From NCBI GenBank assembly GCA_946699065.1, contig CAMPDV010000270.1, positions 186,001 through 250,000 on the forward strand: a DNA stretch of 64,000 nt. The letters are read 5' to 3'. Positions 50,101 through 62,100 of the stretch are shown piece after piece (position 1 is the first letter of the stretch; each line of letters opens with the position of its first letter). A program made the position numbers and the translations under genes. The notes beneath the pieces were generated by a model. It saw only the letters and a program-made list of their open reading frames with translations, did no database searches and had not been told where the DNA came from. The stretch is from Loxodes magnus. Its lineage: Eukaryota; Ciliophora; Karyorelictea; Loxodida; Loxodidae.

Positions 50101-51692
50101 CCTTCATATTAATCTCCATTTTAATATTTAAATACTCCTAGTCCAGTATAAGGGAAATCATCTTTTCATTCTCCCTGAAATTTTCCTCCTTTTTAATAAC
50201 GTATTAAACCTTATCCTTATCTTTTTCCTATCATAAATTATCCTTCATAAACGTCTCCATTAAAATACTTATATTCACCTTTTCCATCTTGTTGATCATT
50301 ATATCAGTTACCTTTATAAACGTCACCATTTTAGTAACTACACTCTCCTTAGCCTTCCCTTTTTCCATTCGTAAATGTTCCTTAATATGAATCTCCTTTC
50401 TTATACTTTATTAATCCTTTACCACTTAAACAGACTTTTTATTTATATTCCTTTAATTGTGGTTTATTTTCAAACATAAATAAAATTTCTAACAACTGTG
50501 TTCTCTAAAATTATCCTTCGTACATATCTCCATTTTTCTTATAATAAATTCCTTAACCATTGTGATTATCATTTTATCACTCACCTTCATAAACATCTCC
50601 ATTTTAATATTTTTATACTCCTTATCCTTTCTTTTTTCCTTTCTCAAATGATCCTTGATATATATCTCCATTTCAATACTTCAATTATCCTTCTCCTTGC
50701 TGAAGATCACTTTATCACTCTCCTTCATAAATATCTCCATTTCCGTAAGTTAATGTACCTTATCCCTCCCTTTTTCCATTAGCAAATTAACCTTCGTATC
50801 TGTCTCCATTTTAGTAATTTATTACTCCTCAACCATTTTAAAGATCATTTTTCCAATCTCCATCATATTTATCTTCGTTTATAGACACTTAAATTCCTTT
50901 TCCTTCTTTTTTTCCATTTTTAAACTAGCCTTCATATATATCTTATAATAAGTATTATCATTATTCTTATTTATTTTGGTTCTCATATAGCCACTAATCT
51001 TCTAAATTACGTTCAGTTTCTGATGATTATACAGATAAATATTACTCCTCTATGGCATCAGCATTTAAAAATTATAAATATCCATATCCATCTTAATGGT
51101 CATTTTTTCATTCTCCATCATATATATCTCCATTTTAATATACTTAAATTCCTTTTCCTTATTTTTTTCCATTTTTAAACTAGCCTTCATATTTATCTCC
51201 GTTTTAGCATTACAAAATTCCTCATCCATCTTGAAAATTACTTTTCCATTTTCCTTCATATTTATCTCCATTTTATCATTCTTGCGTTCCTTTTCCTTCT
51301 TTTTACCCATTTATAAAATATCCTACATATTTATCTCCATTTTATCATTCTTGCGTTCCTTTTCCTTCTTTTTACCCATTTACAAAATATCCTTCATATT
51401 TATCTCCATTTTAGCATTATAAAATTCCTCTCCCATTATAAAGGTCATTTTTCCATTTTCCTTCATATTTGTCTCCATTTTTATATACTAGAGTTCCTTT
51501 TCCTTCTTTTTTCTCATTCTTGAGCAATCCTTCATATTTATCTCCGTTTTCATAATTAATAGCCTTCTAGATTCCTTATCCAAAGATACTTTTAAAGTCG
51601 ATTTCTGAAAGTTCTATAAGATTAATTAGTTAGTCTTCTTAAAAATCACTGTAATCTTCATCATAATAAAACTCTTGGTCTTCTTGAGACAT
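47109..51692 (-). CDS. MORN-repeat / F-box-like / leucine-rich-repeat protein
   Basis: A single uninterrupted frame runs from ATG 51692-51690 (MSQEDQEFYYDEDYSDFQ) to tandem UGA UGA at 47114-47109: 1,526 residues with UAR=Gln and internal UGA=Trp. Residues 1-38 are acidic. Residues 39-945 hold about 35-40 MORN units of about 23 aa (consensus NGDKYEG-W/F-KNGKREGKG), interrupted by a short linker near 212-250 and another near 400-420. Residues 1010-1042 look like an F-box (FEFLTLRDIVQLQTTSKIF). Residues 1100-1500 are leucine-rich repeats of the FBXL/AMN1 type (LKNLRVLVM, CPKLKKLSF, CLHLKSLKL). The C-terminus is acidic (EKDIEDFNFGLE). MORN arrays usually bind lipid or scaffold membrane and cytoskeletal structures; F-box/LRR proteins usually recruit substrates to SCF ubiquitin ligases. 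Function is inferred only. About 25 in-frame UGA and about 5 UGG encode Trp. No introns are needed. Confidence 0.9.
51265..51402 (-). repeat. Two near-identical adjacent MORN units (69 bp each)
   Basis: 51265-51333 and 51334-51402 differ at only a few bases, including the rare word ATCATTCTTGCGTTCC in both, whereas other neighbouring units differ widely. This indicates a recent tandem duplication or local gene conversion inside the array. Both encode W as UGA at the same place. Confidence 0.75.
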
Positions 51693-52770
51693 ATTGATTA
51701 TTATGAATTTGATTTAATTTTGTATTTAAAGCGTAGAATTAAAAGTTAAGCTTTGTTATGATTTAATGGTTTCTAGTTAATTTAAGTTATTAAATTAAAA
51801 TATATTGAAATAAGAAAATTTAAGTATACATTAAATGGCTAAATATCTATATTGGTATAAATTAATTTATACGTTAAGCTGATATTTACTTCTTAGTAAG
51901 AGAGATTTAATACCTAAGAAGTCTTATTTATTTATCTTTTATTATCGACTGTAAATTGCTTTAACTGAACTCGTTGAAAGTGCATTAACTTTATTTCGTG
52001 ATATTTTTAATTTTTTTCTAAGCAAAATATCTATTCATAAATTTTTAGCTCTTAGACTAGTTTTTGAAAATTATGAATTAATGCCTTATTTTATTTGTCA
52101 TTATGGGAAGTATTAGAAAGATGAAAGGATGGATATTTATTAATAACCAACCCCATTTTAAAATTTTTGTTTCGTTGATTTAAAAAAGTGGAGCATAGCT
52201 ATTCTAATTTCTATACAGAGTTTGATTATATTTTTGTATAGAGAACTTAAATAAGTTACTACCTCTATACTTCATCATTCTTTATTGCATAACTTAAACA
52301 AATTTCTAGAAACACCAATTAGATAGAAAAGCTAACATTTTATATATCGCTTATAAAATAATTGTTGAGTACTCACTTAAATAGACTATGAAGAAATAAG
52401 CACATATTAAGTGAAATTAAAGAGACTAATAAATAAATTGTTTAATTAACTTAAGAAAAAATATAAGTCAATAGATTTATAATCAAGATCAGACTCAAAA
52501 AAGTTAAAATCTTCGGAAAATATTTTTACATGCATGCTCATATTTATCACCAATATATCATCTTAAAGCTATAAAATAAATAAATAAGATAGAAAATTTT
52601 ATAAAGCATTTAGAAGTCCAGAAATGTACAAATACGTTTACTGGGATAGATTAATAATTTTAATTGCAAGCTGCAAGGACTCTAAGTCATAATATTTTTA
52701 TCTAACTGCATATTTATTAGAAAATAACTATGCAAATTTTGCTATCTTTATAAATAAATAAATTTGATTA
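51693..52770. other. Intergenic stretch upstream of the MORN gene, nothing recognised
   Basis: It includes the presumed promoter of the minus-strand gene immediately right of 51692 (AT-rich, no motif I can name). The remainder holds no supported gene. Confidence 0.45.
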
Positions 52771-52771
52771 T

Positions 52772-52807
52772 AGAGCGCGTAGCACTCTCATTGGTGCGCA
52801 GCTCTTT
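52772..52807. repeat. Short GC-rich motif, copy 2
   Basis: AGAGCGCGTAGCACTCTC followed by ATTGGTGCGCAGCTCTTT. It shares TTGGYGCGCAGCTCTTT with 30381-30413. The ends GAGCGCG and GCGCAGCTC are partly complementary, so a short hairpin is possible. Confidence 0.5.
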
Positions 52808-52822
52808 AAAAAAAATGTTTCA

Positions 52823-52960
52823 TACTGACAAGAATGTTTGTTACTGATAAAATTATCAGATACTGGTAGACCTTGTACAATACTGGTATAATTTTCAGTA
52901 CTGATAAAAATATTCAATACTGATATAATTTAAGAATACTCGTAATCTTTAGTACTTGTT
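52823..52960. repeat. Eight-unit degenerate array with about 19-bp period (TACTGRT core)
   Basis: TACTG[AG]T-like cores begin at 52823, 52842, 52861, 52881, 52899, 52918, 52937 and 52953, which is a spacing of 19, 19, 20, 18, 19, 19 and 16. The last two are TACTCGT and TACTTGT. Between cores the sequence is AT-rich. The regular phase of nearly two helical turns is notable. It sits between the GC-rich motif and a GC island. It could be a decayed minisatellite or a set of protein-binding sites. Confidence 0.65.
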
Positions 52961-53105
52961 GGAGGTCCAAGGACATGGCAGGATTGTGTCTCATTGTATC
53001 ACCAAAGCAGAGGACGACATGTGTCAATTATGGGTACTTAACTTCCCCAACCTCTGATGAAGATGACCTTGTTGTTCACCTTCGAACAACTATGGCGATT
53101 TTTTA
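52961..53105. other. GC-island after the 19-bp array
   Basis: G+C is about 45%, the highest in the window (GGAGGTCCAAGGACATGGCA at its start). It contains TTGTTCACCTTCGAACAA near 53072-53089, a hairpin with an 8-bp stem including mismatches. No protein or known RNA is recognised. It resembles the other GC islands only in composition and in following a GCGCAGCTC motif, as at 30.4 kb. Confidence 0.4.
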
Positions 53106-54989
53106 TAGGAAAAAGTGAATACCTTTAAATCAAAAAAGTTAAGGAATTTTACTAGAAAAAGAGATAAGAAAGTGATAAATTTAGGTGAATAGTTCATATT
53201 TTATGTAGCTATTTTAAAGAAAAGATCGACTTATAATCTTAGGTAACTTAAATGTTAGCATTCCCTTACTATATTCTACATAAGTTTATCAACTAGATCT
53301 TTTGTATCTATAAAACTCACACTAATTTAAATAAATATTTGGATATATAATAAAGAGGTGCATAATAGACTTCTAGCTTATAAAACTAAGATATCTAAAG
53401 ATTGAAATATTTTAATTTATAATCTATTTAAATTAATTAAACTATACTAAGTTCTAAGTCATATATTTTATAACTTACTATCATATGAATATTATGCTTA
53501 GAGCAATTACTTATGGTATATATTTATTAATCAATGCAAATGTAGTTAAGTTTAATTATAGTTAGATTATTTAATTGCTTGATTAACATGTGACTATTTT
53601 GGTGTATGTTGCTTAATTTTTAATTTATTAGGTATTATTTTGATTATATGATACATATATAAGGCTATAGTTTTCTATGTAATCGAACGGTTTATTTTAG
53701 TTATTTTATAAGGAGAGTTAGATAAGCTAGACTTAGATTTGATGATTAAAAATAAGGAAGTTTGAAAATAGATATGATTTAGTTGATTTTAATGGTGTAA
53801 GATAATTAGAATACTTAGGAACTAATATCTTAAATGAATATAACTCTCTTATAATATCACTACTCCAGCTATCTATAATTAATAATTGGATGTGATAGTT
53901 GATAATATATATGTTTTATCTAATTATAGCTATATATTTCTCTTAATTTTCCCTTTATATACTATATTAACTATATTACAATTATGCTTATTGAATTCGA
54001 TGTGATAAATATAAAGTATGTAGTATAAATTATTACTTTAACATAAGATGCTAATATTTTAGCTTTACTTTTGTAGTCTTCTATTTTGCTTAATTCATTA
54101 TTATAATCCTACACATTAATATAACTTAGTAGTATTAGCCAACCAATAAATATAGCCCATTATTTATTTAAATCACCTTTATTAATATTACCATTAACCA
54201 TAAAACCCTATTATAATATACAACTCAACAAAATCATCGCCAAAAATACAATTGTTAAGTAAACCACCTTTATATCTACATATTTTTCAAAAGTCATCTT
54301 TTTAAGACTATGGAGAACTATGAGAAAGTAATTTATATTGTAAAGAAAGTTTACTATTGGATAAAAATGCTTAATGAGTCAAAAAAGTGTTTAGAGTGCT
54401 ATTTAGACATAATAAAATTATTCTATAGTTTAATATAGTAAAGATGAATCCCTAAGGTAGAGATATAAAAAGAGACCATATCATGTTTTAATAATGTAGT
54501 TAAACTTAAATCAGAGTCTCATAACTAGTTAAAAAGAAATAACTAAATATACTATAAAAAATATTTTAAACCTATCCAGTTATAGGCAAAAAGCTTAAAT
54601 TGAATCCTAACGAAGATTATATTTGTAATTACAAGGCTATTTTGTACAAATAACTAGAAAATATGAATTGTGAAATATAGTTTTGAAGATCAATATTAAA
54701 AATAAGGTTATAAGAATAAAAGAGCATTCTTAGACAAGAATAAGTATGTAATTTATTATCTAGCAAAACAATTAAGTTGAAAGAAAACAAACTGAGATTC
54801 ATAATTTAAATTTTAAACTAAAAGAGTTTTTTGACATCTATAACTGCTAGAATTACTTCCTTTAATTATAGATATTAGTAAATATTTTTAATGTTTTTTA
54901 ATTATAATCTTGATCTCAACAATTTTTAATTACTCTTGTTATAATCTTTTCTTTTATTTCTTCCTTTTCCGACATTCATAATAATTATC
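53106..54989. other. AT-rich stretch, nothing recognised
   Basis: No match to repeats, LINEs or recognisable proteins. Confidence 0.45.
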
Positions 54990-55370
54990 CTGAAAAAAAT
55001 AATTCAAAAATGGAAGGATTCAAAAGAGGTTTCTAAACCACCACCAAAAAAGTTGGAGAGGAAACCTGAATCCAATCTTGTCATCTTTTTCTTAACCTTA
55101 ACCTTCTTCTTAATCTTAAAAACCTAGAATTCAAGCAGCTTTTAACGAGCAGAAGAAATCCTAGAAAGCGACTCACATAGCAAGTCCTACATTGGATGAA
55201 AAGCCAAAAAGCAGATGGGGTAAGAACTAGTATAATTATTAGAGAAGTAAACAAAATTAAGAAATGCTGGACTTAAACTAAAGGGTTTAGATAAATTACT
55301 TGATGATGCTTAGAAGTAATTTTTTACATATTAAGCTGGAAGAAAACAACGATGATACTAATCTATCATT
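54990..55370 (+). CDS. Possible short coding region, unrecognised
   Basis: This plus-strand stretch is locally GC-richer. One frame reads KDSKEVSKPPPKKLERKPES, and after about 70 nt of TTAACCTTAACC-like sequence continues as AEEILESDSHSKSYIGW and ELVQLLEKQTKLRNAGLKLK (about 55220-55285). The hydrophobic-looking middle (about 55080-55128) begins with GT and ends with AG, so it could be a small intron rather than coding. Without a homologue this remains weak. Confidence 0.3.
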
Positions 55371-58300
55371 CTATGATTTTGAATCTAATCTATCCCTCAC
55401 TATCTATTACTGCCAAATTATATCTTATAATATCAGATTATATTTATAATAGTGAACTTAATTTACAAAAAGATTAGGCATTTATTGGTATAGGTTGTGA
55501 TTAAAACCTCAATATTAAAGAAATAGATTGCTTGCATGGATAAATTTGAGAATTATAATGAAAGTTTTTACTTAAAAGAGAAGATTAAAAGTAAAAAAGT
55601 ATTAATAAAGCGAAAAAATAGCTTTATAGTAATCTTATAGAAACTAGTTCGTAAAGAGAAAATCTTGCTCACTAGAAATTTAAAAGGAAAGCGAGTAGAA
55701 ATTAAGTGGAATGTTGAAAACCTTTTAAAAGTTAACTTTCTTTCGATTTAACTCTAAATTTCTCTGTGGAATAAATAATATATAATGTAGAAAACAAGTA
55801 AAAATTTTAAATTGATATCTCACTGACAGCAATAAAGCAGAAAATTATTTCCTTTGAAAGAAGACAAGAAATTATTGAGGTTTAAGTGATAGCAGCGAAA
55901 AAAGAAATACGGAGCAGGCGAGTCTCAGAGGTAGTTTATATTTACCTAAAAACCAATCACTAGGAATCATATTCATTGAACACTAAGTCAATAAATTAAA
56001 CTTAAAAGGTTTGAATATGCTAAAGTATTATTTTGGAGATATCTAATTTCAGAAAACTACTATGAAATTTTTATGCAGCGAAAGGAAGAAAAAATGATAA
56101 AAGTTGAATAATTTCTATAGATATTTTATAACTATAAGAAAAGCATTATATGGCATATTCGTAGAAAAGTAAAAAATATGAATAAAGACGAGCAAGCAAA
56201 CACATTAAAAATGGAAGTAAAGATTTATAAAATCTTAATATTAAAATGTCAATTTCTATGGCTAAAGCTTTGTAAAAACAATAGGATTTTCAATATAAGA
56301 ACTCAAATCAAATAATTTTGAAATTTTGGTAAGAAATTTATTTGAGACATTAACTAGATTTAAATTTACGACAACCCTTAAGAAGGTTAAATTGTACTAT
56401 ACTAACCTTTATTAAAAAAATCCTTAATTTAATTAAAACTTTAAAAATGCTTAGTCTTTATTACAGGCTTATTAGTATAAATTTAATTATCAAGTTTATA
56501 GTTCTAATAAATATCTTTCTATTTTATTTGTATGATATTTCTTATTCTTTTTACTTCTTATTTCTATATTTTGTCCTTTATTTATATTGAAAATTTTTAA
56601 GTCTAAAAACTCTTCAACTATGTCTTTTCCTTCTAAGCTATTCTATTTTATGAACTCAACATAAACTATCTAGAAATTTTATAGTTTATTATTTTTGTTT
56701 ATTAGACTTAACTTCAGTCTCTTGTTTATTTTATCTTTATAATCTTAAAAATTCTTTTCAAATTTTTAAAAATTATAACTGAAAATTATTTTTCAGCTTC
56801 AATTTAAAAATAATGGATCATAAAATAAGAAAATTAAAATCTTAATAGTTTTTATGTTATATACCTAAATTATTAGTTGTTTCTGTTAAATGCACTTAAT
56901 TTATTTTTTCAGGTTTAATTTATTAATTAACAACAAATCTTTGTTAAGTGATAGCAGATTTGATTATAAAAGTTTTATGAGATGAACTTAAATAAAGTTT
57001 GATGCTGATAGCTTAGTAAATTCTATGCTTAACTTTGCGCCTTAACTAAATTTTAAAAAGCATAATATGATTAATTTTATAGTTTAACTTAGAAACAGCT
57101 TATTGAGAATATATAGACTCAAGTAAATGGTTTTTAACTATCTTTCTAATTTATCTAAATGTAACTTTATCTTAGCTTATCTAAATCTATTTTTACTTTT
57201 GTTTCATTTAGTATATTTTTATAAGTTTGTAGTATCTTTAATGCTAAATCTTTAAAATAAGGTTATAAAGTGAATAAAGAAATTTAAAAGTAATTTAATT
57301 TCTATGTTAATAAGTAGAGTCCAGATTAGCATGGTAAGTAACATTATTTTACTTGTTTTGAAGCTTCTCATAGGATTAAGCTAATTAAACTAATTGCAAT
57401 CACTGAATGTAAGAGAGAATTTGCTTTTAATATAACTTATTAAGAATTATTAAAAACTGTGATGCGATTAAGAGCTGATTATATAAAAAGATGATACTAT
57501 GATATTTAGAAAGTAAAATTAGAATCAAAAACCAGAAAAGAATCTTATTTTCCTAGTTGTTGAAATGGCTTTACAGGTAAACTAATAAATTTCAGTACAT
57601 AAAATTACATGTTTAAGTATTCTATGTAAATTATTGAAAAATAGAAGCAAGCTCTATTGTAGTGACTAAGGAGAAATATATAAAAATATAAAATTTATAA
57701 ATAATAAGTTATATACATTTTTAGGAGAAATCAAACGAAAATAAGAAAGGTTTAAGCACATAACTACTTTTATGAAATCCCAAGATGTAATTTAAGATCA
57801 GTAAAAAGGATTAGAGTATTTAAAATTTAATTAAGAATTACTTCATAAAAGATCATAGATATAATAATTTAGCTGATCTTTTAGTCAATAATGTTTACTT
57901 TATTTTTTAAATATGTTTGATGATAGTTTTTGTAAGCTATCTTGTATCACAATTTACTTATCTTTTCTAGTTACTATTAATTATTGATCACTTATTATTT
58001 TATCTTTTCTTTTATCTCTTTATCTTTTTATTTATGTTTCTTTTACATTTTTTATGAAGTTAATAATTAAATATCTGATTCTTCTTATTATATTTTCTTG
58101 TACTTTCATCAATTCCAAAAAATGTAAATCCATTCTTAAATGTTTTATTCTATAACTATAAATGGAAATGCAGTTTATTAATTTATTCTACAATATTATA
58201 CTTAAAATATCTTGTTTTATTTTGCTTTTATAGCTTCCTTTTAATATGATTTTTCAGATTAAAATAAAATCATAATTTCATTTCCCTTAATCAGTATTAC

Positions 58301-59107
58301 GTGTTAATATAGCTTCATTTAATTTAATCTAAATCATTATCTTTTATAGCATCTATAAGATTAATCTTATAAGGCATTTTTAGAATTTTAAAATCCCAAC
58401 TATAATCTAGCTTCTTTAGTTCGTTTATAGAAAAAGTTACTTTTCTAGTAATATTAGAAAGCGTTAAAGAATAGAATTAAAATTTCAGTGCTAGTAGTAT
58501 TGAGGTATAGTTATAATACTTATAGCCTAAGCTATAAATATAGCAATAATGTTAAATATTAAACTTTTTAATTCTCCTTCAACTATTTTTCTCTTCTATA
58601 ATACTAGTTTTATAAAACTTTCTATTTTAAGGCCTGTATCTTTATTTCATTTAAGTCAGTTTAATTAATTAAACCATTATTTTCTTTTTAAATCACTTCA
58701 AGACGCTTCTTTTACATATAAAATGAAAATATTTAATTAATTTTAAGATTTTTAAATTTGGTTTTTAGAGAGCTTCTTGTGCATATAGTCATATCGAATT
58801 TATCTCTTTATATCCTTTTCTTTAAAGCTATACTATTTTTGCATCGTAAGCTTTATCAAAATCTAAGTCATAGATATTAGTAATTCTATAAATTATTAAA
58901 AGGTGACGCATATTGATTTCTTACTGAAAATTAAAGAAGCATTTCCTCATAACATAAATACAAATAATCTCTTAGTATATTACTTACTATATTTAGTACA
59001 GGTAATTTTAGGAACCACGCTTTATTATTTGTCTAATTAATTAATTACTTAATATGTTTTTACTATATTTTCATATAGATAATAAGAAAGTTTAGTAGAT
59101 TTCCCGA
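55371..59107. other. AT-rich stretch, no gene supported
   Basis: No homology to the LINEs or repeats was seen on either strand. Several long frames are open, but that is expected when all three standard stops are sense codons. Confidence 0.4.
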
Positions 59108-62100
59108 TCAGTTTTCTTGGTCAATATCTGATTCATATTCTTCTTCTTCTTCATCACCATTGGAACTTTCAAAGCTTTCATAATTCAATGTATCTTATAA
59201 AATTTCGTTATTTTACTCAAGAATTTGTTTTCTTCTTCTAAGTAGCTTTTTATGAAATTATTTTATTCTAAAATCAATATGTATTAGTTTTTTAAGGTTG
59301 GAAAATTTTGATTAAGATAAGTTTAATTATATGTCACAAGTTTGAGCAAATCATAGTTTTTGAAATCTTAAAATTCTTAAATCAAATCTTTTAGAGATTC
59401 ACATTGTTCAATATGTTAGATTGTATCTAATTATCCACAGTTGCAAAATTCTGAATGTTTTATTTCGTAATGTCTTTTCTTCAAATCATGCTGAAAATTG
59501 TAACTAAAAGTTCTTAGCTTGTAAATTGAAATTATTTCTCTTTTTTTGTTTTTGTTAATTGTTGTGTATGTGTAATAAGGAAATTTTTCAGTATCGTTTT
59601 TTATTTCTCCGAAATAGAAACTTGTTGTAGACATTTTACTCATCCGATTCACTGAGTCTTGATAAAATTTCTTTTGTAACTAAGTTTTCACCTCTTTGAT
59701 AAGTAATTAAGTTTCATTAGTATTTTCTAAATCTATTTAATAGTGTTTGGTCAACTTCTAAAGATTTTTAAAGTATTGCAAATTATCACTCTTAGATCTA
59801 TTAAAAAGAAAACTAATATCCGAATCAGGTTGTAATTAAGTTTCTGTTTTTATTTTGGTATAAAATTTTATGTATTTTGTTGTAATATAATATTCAAATG
59901 GTAACCAATTTAAATCTATAAAACATGATTCATTAAAGGTCGCATTCGGACTTTATAAGGCCTATCTTGCTACTTTTCTTTAGCTCGCATAAATATTATT
60001 TTTAATCTTTTTAATTCCTTGGATGATAGATCAAGGGATTACTTCTGAACCATATTCTACTTTTGGAAGAATAAAAGATCGAAAAATTTGTAAATAGTTT
60101 GAAGGTGTAATATTTTTATATTTAGAAAGTTACAAAATAGCGCCATTTACACATTATCTATATTTTAAATATATTTCATTGCAATGAGATTTATAGTATT
60201 CATGCTCATTAAATTTGTATCCTAAATATGTTATATTTTTAGATTTTTTAATCTCTATGTTATTCAAAGTAATTTTTAGGTTAGAATCATTTTATCTTTA
60301 ATTTTTCTTTAAGAAGCAGATGTACTCGCACTTATCTACATTAATAGTTAACTTTACTCATCTAAAAACTTTACAAGTTGCTTAAATCAATGCATTCATA
60401 TTCGTTTCATCTGAAAATAAGATTAAATCATCCGCCCAAGCCTTAGTAATAAATATTCGACCACATATTTTAAAACCACGCTTTTTTTAATAAGTTTCAA
60501 TATATCTTATTACAATATCATAAAAGATTATAGCAAGTATTGGTCCATGAGAACTCCCTTATAATACTCCGTTATTATAAAGTAAATTTCTAGATAAGGT
60601 CCCATCTAAAATAAATCTAACATCTAATTATTTATAAAAAGATTCAAAACTATTAATCAATGCTAAAGGAAGCTTTATTCTTCTTAAATGATCAAAAAGT
60701 AATCGCCTGTCAATTGTGTTAAACATCTTTTCTACATCTATAAGAGTAGTAATAAGTTGTTTCTTCTTTCCTCATCTTTTATGCAAATCAATAATTTGTT
60801 ATAAAGTCCATACGTGATGCATAGTTTAATTTTTTTTAAGAAATCCTTTTTATGAAGGATGTATAATTCTACGTTAATTAACATACTCATAAAGTCTCTA
60901 AGTTAATAGTTTGTCATAAATTTTTAGTATTATATTAATAAGAGCTATAGGTCTCCAGTTTTTTCAATCACTTTTTGAGCCTTTTTTGTATATAGGGAGA
61001 ATTCTTATCTACTTTAATTCATTAGGAATTCTTTATTCTCTTAATATATTATTCATAAACTTTCAAAGGATAATATGAAACTCTTTATTTGCATATTTAA
61101 TTAATTCTGCTTTAATACCATCAGCACCTGATGATTTATTATTAGCTAGTTTTTTTATTATTACTTAAACTTCATTAAAACTAAAGAGATATAATCCTTG
61201 CAGATAAGACTATTAATGCTTTTTAACAAAATCACAATTTTTAAAAATATTGTCGATTTTTTAATTGCATGCTTTTAATTCTTCCTAATTTATGTTATTA
61301 TGCTTATTAAAAACATTATTTTCTCAATTTTTTATGAATTGAGTGAAACCTTCCTAATCTAAATACATATTGTTACGCTTTTTTGGATTTAAGATTTTTC
61401 TTGCTTATTTAAACATTTTAGGTGGAGTTTTGTTCATTTCTTCTCTATTATTTTTAGCTTATTTTATTTTGAATTTTCAGTAATTTCTTTTATATCTATT
61501 GAATTTTTTAATTTTTTCTTAAGCTAATTTTATTACAATCTAATTTACTCTTCCTTCTTACTATAAAGCCTATTAGTAATCTTTTTGTGCTTATTTTGCG
61601 GCATTAAAACTTTAAATTAAGTTGGATGGTAATCTATTAAAATTGTTATTTTATCAAACTTATCCTAAAACATTATCTGCATTATTTATTAAAACATACT
61701 TAATGTAATTATACTGCTCATCTATATTATTTTCATTAATCATATCAAAAACAATTGAACATCCATCGAATTCAGCTTTGTAATAAGATCTTATTTCTAA
61801 ATTTTAAAGTTTATTAATCTTGAAATTAACTCTGGGAGCAAGTATCGGTATATTCCTGTTTATATTTGAGATATTTAAGTTAAATAATATCGGAAAATGA
61901 TCTGTATCAAGTGCACTAGTTTAAATAACTTAGAACTCAGTTATCTAGTTAATGTTAATATGATAGTTAGCAATAATATAATCATTGCAATATGTTTTAT
62001 TATTAACTCTACTTCTAAAAGTATCCAAATTTTAATTGTTTAATACTTGCATATCATAATCTTCAATGAATTTTAGCAGTCTCTAAGCATTGTCCTAAGA

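Noticed and set aside
50498-50782. 94-aa and 108-aa plus-strand ORFs (also 49794-49994, 51096-51422) and several minus-strand ORFs in 49.1-51.3 kb
   Set aside because: Shadows of the MORN array in other frames; the periodic 69-bp repeat keeps them open.
52823-52960. CRISPR-like array
   Set aside because: Units are degenerate 7-bp cores with about 12-bp spacers in a eukaryotic context; no direct repeats or spacers of CRISPR length.
53106-59107. Long open frames on both strands
   Set aside because: With all three standard stops sense, open frames are uninformative; without homology or composition support they are not called.
7168-59294. Programmed frameshifting in the LINE C-terminus
   Set aside because: The two copies would need shifts in different directions at different A runs; homopolymer indels are more likely.
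59431-59652. 73-aa minus-strand ORF treated as a separate gene
   Set aside because: It is in frame with the right-hand LINE and is simply the part without UAA/UAG/UGA codons.
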